This document shows, piece after piece, positions 1-5,022 of a DNA stretch of 5,048 nucleotides. The stretch's first letter is position 1, and the number at the start of each line of letters is the position of its first letter. Both the position numbers and the translations under genes were made by a program. The notes beneath the pieces were generated by a model. That model saw nothing but the letters and a program-made list of their open reading frames with translations. It had not been told where the DNA came from and ran no database searches. This DNA comes from Muribaculaceae bacterium. GTDB lineage: Bacteria; Bacteroidota; Bacteroidia; Bacteroidales; Muribaculaceae. Location: contig VSPM01000119.1 of assembly GCA_009775365.1 (NCBI GenBank), positions 1-5,048 on the forward strand. Direction: 5' to 3'.

Positions 1-347
1 ATCTGTCGCTCATCCAGCCAGTACCCCGTAATAATATCGGTCCACATTATTTTCAAGGCATCTTTCTCCTCTTTGCATAGCTTCTTATATTTCTTTCGTT
101 CCGGCTCTACAGGAGGCATGATGTCAATGTCGGGATTGAACATATCATACTCCATGTCGCCGAACAGTTCATCATCATAATATTCGTCAACAACCTGAAT
201 GTCAGGGTCGATTTCGACCACTTTATTTTTCTTTGACATACACGCCTTGCAGATATGCTGTGCATGTCCTTTGCCGCTGAATTTCTCATTGGCTTTATAC
301 TCACCGCATATCCGGCAGTAATGTCCTTGTCGTTTCTTTTTTGCCAT
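1..347 (-). CDS. Zinc-ribbon hypothetical protein, C-terminus beyond window
   Basis: Reading the minus strand from the ATG at 347-345, the frame stays open for 115 codons to the window edge, so the gene is cut off at its 3' end. The start is MAKKKRQGHYCRICGEYK. Two CxxC pairs (C11/C14 and C33/C36) separated by 18 residues rich in Gly, Lys and His form a treble-clef or zinc-ribbon type metal site. Residues 45-83 are strongly acidic and Tyr-rich (DEYYDDELFGDMEYD), and a basic Lys/Arg patch follows at 84-95. I recognise the CRxCG...FSGKGHxxHxCKxC pattern as a recurring small zinc-finger type in gut bacteria but cannot name a function. Nucleic-acid or protein binding is a guess. The gene is divergent from hipB across a 137-bp spacer. 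No convincing promoter for it was found: a TAATTTTG on the minus strand at 358-351 lies too close to the start and has no TTTG partner. Confidence 0.8.
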   Translation of the reverse strand, partial: MAKKKRQGHYCRICGEYKANEKFSGKGHAQHICKACMSKKNKVVEIDPDIQVVDEYYDDELFGDMEYDMFNPDIDIMPPVEPERKKYKKLCKEEKDALKIMWTDIITGYWLDERQ

Positions 348-418
348 ACACAAAATTAACGATTTATCCTCGGTTTTGTATGCCCTGCAACTGAAATACT
401 GAAATATTCTCATGCGGA

Positions 419-450
419 TTTGTCAATATTAGGAATAATTGTTATCTTTG
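419..450 (+). promoter_or_regulatory. Bacteroidetes-type promoter of the hip operon
   Basis: TTTG at 419-422 and TATCTTTG at 443-450 are separated by exactly 20 bp. This matches the known Bacteroidetes primary-sigma consensus (TTTG, 19-21 bp, TAnnTTTG) perfectly. Transcription should begin near 455-460, leaving a leader of about 25-30 nt before the hipB ATG at 485. The -7 element is overlapped by an inverted repeat, as expected for an autorepressed toxin-antitoxin operon. Confidence 0.8.
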
Positions 451-460
451 TAATTGATAA
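442..460. repeat. Inverted repeat TTATC-N9-GATAA over the -7 box, likely operator
   Basis: Perfect 5-bp arms, TTATC at 442-446 and GATAA at 456-460, flank a 9-nt spacer and cover the -7 element and probable start of transcription. The E. coli HipB operator is known to be TATCC-N8-GGATA, a similar sequence and spacing one base off. The likely role, inferred, is a HipB binding site that blocks RNA polymerase. Confidence 0.5.
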
Positions 461-515
461 TATTTAGTCAGTATATGCGTATATATGAACTATTCAGATA
501 ATATGTTGTCAGTAT
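456..515. repeat. 19-bp direct repeat flanking and entering the hipB start
   Basis: GATAATATTTAGTCAGTAT at 456-474 and GATAATATGTTGTCAGTAT at 497-515 are 17/19 identical and begin 41 bp apart, close to four helical turns. The first copy is in the leader; the second lies inside the hipB coding sequence over codons 5-11. Each copy contains TAATA followed after 9 nt by TAT; in the second this completes a perfect inverted repeat, TAATA-N9-TATTA (499-517). A further short dyad, TATAT-N4-ATATA, sits between them at 472-485. Side-by-side operator sites bound by HipB or a HipA-HipB complex are the simplest reading. Confidence 0.5.
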
Positions 516-847
516 TAGATGGTTTTGCGCTGCCTGATGCGGACGATGTGGCCCGCAAGATGGCGGATGACTTCCGCAAGAGGCGTGTGGAGCGTGGCTT
601 GACACGGGAGGCAGTCGCCGGGAAATCCGGCGTGGCTCTCGCCAACATAACACGCTTCGAGCAGAAAGGACTCATATCCCTGAAGAATCTGATACTTCTC
701 GCCATCTCGATGGATTATCTGCAAGAAATACGCGACCTATTTGCCATTCCAAAGTATTCTACAATGGAGGAACTTTCATTAATCCGCAAGAATACCGGCA
801 AGAAGAAAGCATACAACCGTAAACCCCGCACCGATGAAGAAGATTGA
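485..847 (+). CDS. hipB: HipB-like XRE-family antitoxin/repressor
   Basis: This 120-residue protein carries one Cro/C1-type helix-turn-helix at about residues 27-86, with the recognition region in LTREAVAGKSGVALANITRF. HipB proteins of this family neutralise HipA and bind their own promoter as dimers. The N-terminal 25 residues are an extension ahead of the HTH. The C-terminal tail (residues 101-120) is basic and then acidic, and probably disordered, like tails through which HipB-type antitoxins are controlled. The ATG at 485 was chosen because it lies about 28 nt from the predicted transcription start; an in-frame ATG at 503 is a possible alternative and would shorten the protein by six residues. 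There is no Shine-Dalgarno sequence, as usual in Bacteroidetes. The gene overlaps the kinase start by 14 nt, which implies translational coupling. Identity as a hip antitoxin rests mainly on the adjacent hipA. Confidence 0.88.
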   Translation: MNYSDNMLSVLDGFALPDADDVARKMADDFRKRRVERGLTREAVAGKSGVALANITRFEQKGLISLKNLILLAISMDYLQEIRDLFAIPKYSTMEELSLIRKNTGKKKAYNRKPRTDEED

Positions 848-1958
848 CCGTCTTTCCGTGAAATACCATGACCGCAATGTCGGCTCGATGTCGCTTACAC
901 CGGATAACCGCCTGTGTGTCTTTGAATATGACAGAGAGTGGCTTGCCTACGGGTTCAGCATCTCTCCGCTGGAGTTGCCGCTAAAACCGGGGATGTTCAT
1001 AGCCAAGCCGACACCGTTTAACGGTGATTTCGGTATTTTCGAGGACAGCCTTCCGGATGGGTATGGACGTTACCTGCTCCACAAGGCTCTGCTACGAGAA
1101 GGAATAAATGATTCCGACCTGTCGGCACTTGACCGACTTAGCATTGTCGGCAGTGGTGGCATGGGTGCGTTGACATATGCGCCCGTCTCGAATATCGTTA
1201 CAGGCGAAGAGTCCGACGATATCGATATGCTCCAGCAAAAGGCGCTGGAGGTGCTTCGGGAACGGCAGGACGATGATGCCGAACTTCTGCTTTTCAACAG
1301 CGGCAACAGCGGCGGCGCAAGACCGAAAGCGGTGTTTTCAGACAGTGACGGTCACTGGCTTGTGAAGTTCCGGCACACCTACGACCCCAAGAATATCGGA
1401 GAGCAGGAATATATCTACAACGAGACAGCTCGAAAATGCGGGATAGCGGTTCCGGATTTCAAATTGGTTAACGGCAAATACTTTGCCTCACGCCGTTTCG
1501 ACCTGACGCAATCAGGAGAAAGACTGCATACCGCCACAGCCGGCGGACTGCTTTGCATATCCCTCGGCAATCCGATTCTCGACTACAGCAATCTGCTTGC
1601 ATTGACCGGTTTTCTGACACAAAATCCAAAGGATGTCGAGGAGATGTTCCGTCGCATGGTGTTCAACTATCTCACCGACAACAAGGATGACCACTGCAAG
1701 AATTTCAGTTTTATAGTGCGCCGAGACTCTTCGGGTAAATGGCGGTGGCATATTGCCCCAGCATACGACCTGACACTATGCACGGAGGGCTACAACGGCG
1801 AACACGCCACATCGGTCAACGGCACTGGGCACCCGACAATCTCGGATTTCATAGCAGTCGGCACAAAGGTAAAACTGCCGGAAACAGTATGCCGCAGGAT
1901 AGTAGAAGAAGTGGCTGACAACTGCGGCAATTTGCTGCGCTACACTATAAAGCAATAA
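834..1958 (+). CDS. hipA: HipA-family serine/threonine kinase toxin
   Basis: HipA kinases phosphorylate translation factors (GltX in E. coli) and halt growth when free of HipB. All expected parts are visible in 374 residues: an N-terminal coupling subdomain at about 6-115, with FEDSLPDGYGR (69-79) and a glycine-rich SIVGSGGMGAL (103-113); the ATP-binding glycine loop GNSGGARPK (157-165); the nucleotide-site lysine K178 in WLVKF; the catalytic loop DDHCKNFS (285-292), with D285 as probable catalytic base and N290 as metal ligand; and the metal-binding Asp D312 in APAYDLT. The kinase therefore looks active. E. coli HipA (440 aa) autophosphorylates Ser150 in the glycine loop; here S156 or S159 would be the counterpart. 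Because the N-subdomain is fused, this is a two-part HipBA type and not a split HipBST type. It is translated from within the end of hipB (14-nt overlap). The substrate cannot be predicted. Confidence 0.93.
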   Translation: MKKIDRLSVKYHDRNVGSMSLTPDNRLCVFEYDREWLAYGFSISPLELPLKPGMFIAKPTPFNGDFGIFEDSLPDGYGRYLLHKALLREGINDSDLSALDRLSIVGSGGMGALTYAPVSNIVTGEESDDIDMLQQKALEVLRERQDDDAELLLFNSGNSGGARPKAVFSDSDGHWLVKFRHTYDPKNIGEQEYIYNETARKCGIAVPDFKLVNGKYFASRRFDLTQSGERLHTATAGGLLCISLGNPILDYSNLLALTGFLTQNPKDVEEMFRRMVFNYLTDNKDDHCKNFSFIVRRDSSGKWRWHIAPAYDLTLCTEGYNGEHATSVNGTGHPTISDFIAVGTKVKLPETVCRRIVEEVADNCGNLLRYTIKQ

Positions 1959-1977
1959 CACACAAATACACAAGCCT

Positions 1978-3138
1978 ATGAATGAGGAATTAAAAAAGAG
2001 AAGTCTTTCGGAAATGCTCGAAAGACTCCGGGTAGTAGACCTGAAACAGCTGCTGGCGGACCTCTCGCTGAAAATGAGGTCGGGAGTAAAAAAAGCCGTA
2101 ATGGTGAAGTCCATTGAGAAATGGCTTGTAGAAAATCCAGCCGAATTGATTGACCACATGCTGACATACGAGCTCCGCATGTACAACGACATCGTGAACC
2201 ATCCCGAAAAGAGAACACGGATACCCTTCGCTCTCAAGCAATATCCGATAGAGGACATAACGTTCACTTCCGATGGGGAGATGGTCCACTATCTCGCCCC
2301 GGAGCTGGAGCCGAAGCTTGCGCCGTTGTTTGCCGCCGCAATCGAAGAAAGGGAGAAGTCGGGCGAGGAGGCTGTCGAGAACCGTATCGTCGGACTGCTC
2401 AATCTCCGTGGAACAGTTGATTTCTTGAAATTGATCACCTTCATCAATTCAATGGAATCAGACCCGGACAAACAGGATGCAATATTCAGACGGTTCAAAC
2501 GATTCATAGTCTCCGACGGGGAGGAACGTCTTGTCGCTGTCTCACCCTTCGCCCCATTTGAATTCAATCCCTTCAACGAATATCAGGTTGATCCCGACAC
2601 CGAGCCGAAGGAGTTCTCCGACAAGGAGATAGCGGAAGCCTCCACTATGCCCTATCCACGCATCGGAGGCAGAGCCTACGATAAACTGGAAAAGAAACTT
2701 CTGAGCTTCGGGCAATCTGAATCAGAAGTCCGCGACTATATCCTTGAACGCTGGTTGCACAAGCAGCGCAATACAATGAACCCTGTTGATGGTCTGCATG
2801 ACTTCAACTTCAATTCGTATAAGCAGGTTGAGGAACTGATGCCGATTCTCACGGAATACGTAAACGATGTGCCGTTCTGGAAATTCAAGGGCTGGTCGTC
2901 AAATGAAATTGCCGCAAGAATGCCTAAACCGAAGCCCGGACAGATGCCTCATATATCAATAGGCTCGAATATGCGTGCCATGGGCATAGAGTCTTTCGAG
3001 CAGCTCATGGAAATGGCTCGCAACGGCGAAGAATTTCCGACACAGCCGTTCCAAACATCAGCTAAGGTTGGCCGCAATGACCCGTGTCCTTGCGGCAGTG
3101 GCAAGAAGTACAAGCATTGCTGCGGCCGGAACCGTTGA
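1978..3138 (+). CDS. SAP/Rho-N-like and SEC-C zinc-motif protein, third gene of hip operon
   Basis: This 386-residue soluble protein has no signal peptide. Residues about 10-55 form two helices around a short loop resembling a SAP or Rho-N nucleic-acid-binding fold (MLERLRVVDLKQLLADLS, then KKAVMVKSIEKWL). The long middle (60-360) is mixed alpha/beta and I do not recognise it. The end is a clear SEC-C motif, VGRNDPCPCGSGKKYKHCC (364-382), with zinc ligands C370, C372, C381 and C382 (or H380). In SecA this motif binds zinc and contacts SecB and the ribosome; in stand-alone proteins its role is mostly unknown. The gene starts 19 nt after hipA on the same strand, with no terminator or promoter in the gap, so co-transcription with hipBA is likely. 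It could modulate the toxin, or be an unrelated passenger. The ATG at 1978 is the first in frame after the hipA stop. Confidence 0.85.
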   Translation: MNEELKKRSLSEMLERLRVVDLKQLLADLSLKMRSGVKKAVMVKSIEKWLVENPAELIDHMLTYELRMYNDIVNHPEKRTRIPFALKQYPIEDITFTSDGEMVHYLAPELEPKLAPLFAAAIEEREKSGEEAVENRIVGLLNLRGTVDFLKLITFINSMESDPDKQDAIFRRFKRFIVSDGEERLVAVSPFAPFEFNPFNEYQVDPDTEPKEFSDKEIAEASTMPYPRIGGRAYDKLEKKLLSFGQSESEVRDYILERWLHKQRNTMNPVDGLHDFNFNSYKQVEELMPILTEYVNDVPFWKFKGWSSNEIAARMPKPKPGQMPHISIGSNMRAMGIESFEQLMEMARNGEEFPTQPFQTSAKVGRNDPCPCGSGKKYKHCCGRNR

Positions 3139-3203
3139 CAGCTATTCCATGTGAAATACACCAACGGATAGCAGCTATAGTTCCGACATTCAGTTATTTT
3201 TGA

Positions 3204-3211
3204 TACCTTTA
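3204..3211 (+). promoter_or_regulatory. Possible -7 element for the HU-led gene run
   Basis: TACCTTTA at 3204-3211 is one base from the Bacteroidetes -7 consensus TAnnTTTG, and an alternative TATTTTTG lies at 3195-3202. Neither has a good TTTG about 20 bp upstream. Either would give a leader of about 30-50 nt before the ATG at 3251. In the same 112-bp gap, ATAGCAGCTAT (3168-3178) is a dyad with 5-bp arms, and CAGCTAT occurs twice (3139-3145, 3172-3178). No clear terminator for the upstream operon was seen. Confidence 0.3.
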
Positions 3212-3250
3212 CATCCCGAAAACTCATCAAATTCAAAGAAGTACAATAAA

Positions 3251-3526
3251 ATGACAAAAGCAGAAATCGCAAACGAAATATCAAAGACAACTGGCATCGA
3301 CAAGGCTGCCGTTGTTACCGTAATCGAATAGTTCATGACCGTTGTGAAGGACAGCCTCGCACACGGCGAAAACGTGTATCTCCGTGGTTTCGGCTCATTT
3401 GTGGTGAAGCAGAGAGCCGAGAAGACTGCCCGCAACATCAGCAAGAACACCACACTCGTTATCCCGGCTCACAATATTCCGGCTTTCAAACCCGCCAACT
3501 GCTTCAAAGAGGAAGTTGCCAAGTAA
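3251..3526 (+). pseudogene. HU-family DNA-binding protein interrupted by TAG at codon 27
   Basis: The frame from ATG 3251 reads MTKAEIANEISKTTGIDK and onward to VIE, meets TAG at 3329-3331, then continues as FMTVVKDSLAHGENVYLRG to TAA at 3524-3526. Counted through, it is 91 codons, the normal size of HU/IHF proteins, and both halves match the family: dimerisation helices at 3-40, GFGSF at 46-50, the DNA-binding arm around RAEKTARNISKNTT (55-68), and the IPAHNIPAFKP end (71-81). HU proteins bend and compact DNA as dimers. The stop removes the helical half from the product. Restart at ATG 3335, two codons after the TAG, could make a 63-residue fragment lacking helix 1 and most of helix 2, unlikely to fold normally. 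Several sense codons (AAG, GAG, CAG, TCG) are one base from TAG, so a single nonsense mutation or a sequencing error explains it. Confidence 0.9.
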
Positions 3527-3757
3527 ATGAGATTCAACCAAACTGCGAAAAAAGCCATTTCAGCAATACTCCTCCTATTGTTGATGGCTGGATTTTATGG
3601 TGCAATTATTGCCATGTGTAATCAGTATCTGCGTGAACATGATATGTTGACAAACACCTCAAAGTTTGTCCTCGGTGTATTTATGTTTGCCGGATTCTAC
3701 TTCATTTACAAACGGTTCTCAAAACGGATTGATACAATCCAAAAACAAAACGATTGA
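3527..3757 (+). CDS. Small two-helix membrane protein, unknown function
   Basis: This 76-residue protein starts immediately after the HU stop codon with no gap. Two hydrophobic segments are clear: residues about 10-30 (AISAILLLLLMAGFYGAIIAM) and about 46-61 (KFVLGVFMFAGFYFIY). Positive charges lie before the first (K8, K9) and after the second (KRFSKR, 62-67), so by the positive-inside rule both ends should be cytoplasmic with a short outer loop (31-45). I do not recognise the family. Its tight packing with an HU-like gene and a helicase gene suggests it belongs to a mobile-element or DNA-maintenance cluster, perhaps like small holin-like or inner-membrane proteins of such elements. That is inference only. 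Its TGA stop shares one base with the next start. Confidence 0.75.
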   Translation: MRFNQTAKKAISAILLLLLMAGFYGAIIAMCNQYLREHDMLTNTSKFVLGVFMFAGFYFIYKRFSKRIDTIQKQND

Positions 3758-3906
3758 TGGACTACGAAGATAATGAATATGGAGAAAACGCCGTTGATGA
3801 TATGATGGTCGATTACGACTACCATGTCAATACAGGAAACCTTCCCGAACTTTTCGATGAATCATCAGTTGACGACTTCATCGCCAACCTGAATGACTGG
3901 GATTGA
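3757..3906 (+). CDS. 49-residue highly acidic protein without Lys or Arg
   Basis: ATG at 3757-3759 overlaps the previous stop (TGATG) and the frame runs 49 codons to TGA at 3904-3906. The protein begins MDYEDNEYGENAVDDMM and ends DDFIANLNDWD. Sixteen of 49 residues are Asp or Glu and none is Lys or Arg, giving a net charge near -16. There are also many Tyr and Asn residues. No known family is recognised. The overlapping start, and the next ATG only 2 nt past its stop, make it a credible member of the gene run. Acidic proteins of this kind may be DNA mimics or may bind basic partners such as HU, but nothing in the sequence proves it. It could also be a poorly conserved linker ORF. Confidence 0.65.
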   Translation: MDYEDNEYGENAVDDMMVDYDYHVNTGNLPELFDESSVDDFIANLNDWD

Positions 3907-3908
3907 TT

Positions 3909-4157
3909 ATGTGTCTGACAGCAGAATATCCGTTCAGTATAACAGACTTGCATACAACTCCGTTAGGTGTTGAACGTATCAGGAGAAATCTCAACTTGCC
4001 GGAATCTCTGGATGTTGTAGATTTTTGCAGGTGTTTCATCCTTGAAGATTTTGCCACATTTGAGCGTAAGGGAAAGAACTGATATGTTACCGCAGGGCAT
4101 GTGCGCATAACAGTCAACGCAAACAGCAATACCATTATCACCGCCCATAGAATATAA
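3909..4157 (+). pseudogene. DUF3781-like protein interrupted by TGA at a Trp position
   Basis: From ATG 3909 the frame encodes 57 residues (MCLTAEYPFSITDLHTTPLG onward, ending FERKGKN), meets TGA at 4080-4082, then continues as YVTAGHVRITVNANSNTII to TAA at 4155-4157. Read through, it is 82 codons and resembles DUF3781 proteins: a TTPLGVERIRRNLNL helix, then an ERKGKN-W-YV turn leading to a strand with R-I-T-V-N-N and a final I-T-A-H. The position of the TGA is normally an aromatic residue, usually Trp (TGG), so one G-to-A change explains it. The downstream part is still good coding sequence, and its TAA overlaps the next start (TAATG), which supports a once-intact gene translationally coupled to the helicase. 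DUF3781 function is not known. The family assignment is from memory of the motif pattern. Confidence 0.75.
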
Positions 4158-4684
4158 TGATTAAACTCCGGTGCGTTGTCGAGCATATCACTTACCAGAA
4201 TGAGAAAAACGGCTGGTCGGTGATGAAAGTCAAGGTCAAGGGATATGACAATCTCGTGACTCTGACCGGTTCGTTGCTTGACGTACCCGTAGGCAGTGTT
4301 CTTCTCGTTGACGGTGACTGGCGTGTTGACCCTAAATATGGTCAGCAGTTTGTGGCTCAGTCTTGGACTGAGGTAATGCCCGCAACTCTTTATGGCATCG
4401 AGAAGTATCTCGGCAGCGGTCTGGTAAAAGGTATCGGCCCGGCATACGCCAAGGCAATAGTGAGCCGTTTCGGGCTGGAGACAATCGACGTTATTGAAAA
4501 CGACATAGAGCGTTTGCTTGAAGTGCCTCGTCTCGGCAAGAAACGCATGGAGAAGATTCGAGATAGCTGGGAGAAGCAGAAAGACATCAAGGAGGTTATG
4601 GTGTTCCTGCAAGGGCATGGCGTAAGCACAGCCTTTGCCGCCAAGATATATCGCAAGTATGAAAAGGAATCAATTGTCGAGTAG
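4157..4684 (+). pseudogene. recD2: RecD2-like helicase, N-terminal fragment cut by group II intron
   Basis: The first 174 residues match the N-terminus of RecD2 (YrrC-type) superfamily 1 helicases: an OB-like beta region at 1-75 (VVEHITYQNEKNGWSVMKV, and GSLLDVPVGSVLLVDGDW), then tandem helix-hairpin-helix motifs at about 85-106 (GLVKGIGPAYAKAIVSRFG) and 119-138 (LLEVPRLGKKRMEKIRDSW), and the start of the next helical unit (146-172). RecD2 proteins are usually around 700-750 residues; the Walker A helicase core comes after this region and is absent here. Homology stops at about 4680, exactly where intron sequence begins, and the TAG stop (4682-4684) is supplied by the intron. The intron is antisense to the gene, so it cannot be spliced from recD2 mRNA and the gene is truly disrupted. 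Its 3' part should lie beyond the intron, outside the window. The start overlaps the preceding stop by one base. Confidence 0.88.
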
Positions 4685-4712
4685 GTCAGCCCCATTGCTG
4701 GGGCTTTCCCCT
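4681..4712 (-). ncRNA. Group II intron domain VI with branch-point adenosine
   Basis: A 7-bp perfect stem (AGCCCCA / TGGGGCT, 4688-4694 with 4699-4705) closes a 4-nt loop, and a short GG/CC base lies below it. The adenosine opposite T4686, in the GA between stem parts, is the likely bulged branch point. It lies about 6 nt from a splice end at 4681, slightly closer than the usual 7-8 nt, so the exact end may be a base or two off. Confidence 0.7.
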
Positions 4713-4716
4713 CTAA

Positions 4717-4750
4717 GAACCGTGCATGAGAGTTTCCCCTCACACGGCTC
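4717..4750 (-). ncRNA. Group II intron domain V
   Basis: Read on the minus strand, the 34-nt element begins GAGCCGTGTGAG and ends CATGCACGGTTC. It folds into the canonical shape: GAGCCGU pairs with ACGGUUC (one G-U), then a two-base GC bulge, then GU/AU, then GAGGG pairing with CUCUC (one G-U) under a GAAA tetraloop. The AGC catalytic triad (bases 2-4) is intact, so this copy has not decayed at the active site. Domain V coordinates the catalytic metal ions and is the most conserved part of these ribozymes. Confidence 0.92.
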
Positions 4751-4838
4751 AAGCAACGCATTGCTATTCTTACTGAAGGACTCAAATAAGGCTGGAAAAT
4801 CAAAAACAGAAGTGCTTTGTATCGTCTGTCATTATAGA

Positions 4839-4872
4839 AGCAAAGGAAACGCTTTTTTGCGTTCCCTTTGCT
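4839..4872. terminator. Strong hairpin, possible bidirectional terminator
   Basis: AGCAAAGGAAACGC (4839-4852) and GCGTTCCCTTTGCT (4859-4872) form a 14-bp stem with a single A-C mismatch, closed by a loop of six T. There is no long T tract after the stem on the plus strand, and only a short AT-rich stretch on the minus strand. Termination is therefore a reasonable but not certain role; it could also be a structural arm of intron domain IV. Confidence 0.55.
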
Positions 4873-4877
4873 TAATT

Positions 4878-4898
4878 TGCCCCACTTTCTGCCCCACT
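4878..4898. repeat. Tandem TGCCCCACT pair, 12-bp period
   Basis: TGCCCCACT occurs at 4878-4886 and again at 4890-4898, separated by TTC. The near-helical period and position beside a hairpin suggest paired protein-binding sites, for example arm-type sites of a tyrosine recombinase. This is inference; no integrase gene is visible in the window. Confidence 0.45.
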
Positions 4899-5005
4899 AT
4901 TTTATAAGTGGTTGATTTTCAGTAATGGTTACGGAAAGACAGGGGGCGTGCTTCTCCGCTGCAAATGCAGTTATATCAAATAGTTGGATATTCAATATTT
5001 TTGTC

Positions 5006-5022
5006 AGTGCCGTTTTAGTGCC
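5006..5022. repeat. AGTGCC pair, 11-bp period
   Basis: AGTGCC at 5006-5011 and 5017-5022 lie 11 bp apart. Together with the TGCCCCACT pair about 120 bp to the left, this may mark a protein-binding region at the end of a mobile element. Short repeats of this length also occur by chance. Confidence 0.3.

Larger units (their letters stand above)
4681..4750 (-). mobile_element. Group II intron, 3' end (domains V and VI), antisense in recD2
   Basis: On the minus strand this stretch has the order expected at the 3' end of a bacterial group II intron: a 34-nt domain V (4750-4717), a short linker, a domain VI hairpin (4712-4681) and a terminal CCTAC fitting the AY 3' end rule. The 3' splice junction is near 4681, with some uncertainty (4676-4681). 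Such introns are ribozymes that move by reverse splicing into DNA and reverse transcription. The rest of the intron lies to the right; its limit and its reverse transcriptase are not visible, and no GTGYG 5' end is seen. The first 300 nt upstream of domain V have no long reading frame, so this may be a truncated copy or may carry other DNA within domain IV. Confidence 0.88.

Noticed and set aside
391..408. Tandem CTGAAATA repeat upstream of the hip promoter
   Set aside because: Only two 8-bp copies in AT-rich DNA. The faint resemblance to the reverse of the operator repeat needs a 3-base gap, too weak to call.
1776..2267. 163-codon minus-strand frame under the hipA/SEC-C junction
   Set aside because: It lies opposite two well-supported genes and has no family-like motif.
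3135..3163. TTGACA resembling an E. coli -35 box after the SEC-C gene
   Set aside because: There is no matching -10 box at 16-18 bp, and Bacteroidetes do not use this consensus.
3878..4618. 246-codon minus-strand open frame opposite recD2 and the DUF3781-like gene
   Set aside because: It is antisense to clear RecD2 and small-gene coding sequence, has no recognisable domain, and crosses several gene boundaries; it is a shadow frame.
4390..4803. 137-codon minus-strand frame including LSRVRGNSHARFLEG
   Set aside because: It is a translation of group II intron domains V and VI running on into antisense recD2. Spurious proteins of this kind are typical at intron ends.
4635..4907. 90-codon plus-strand frame across the intron boundary
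   Set aside because: It starts inside recD2 in another frame, runs through intron RNA structure and a hairpin, and has no plausible domain.
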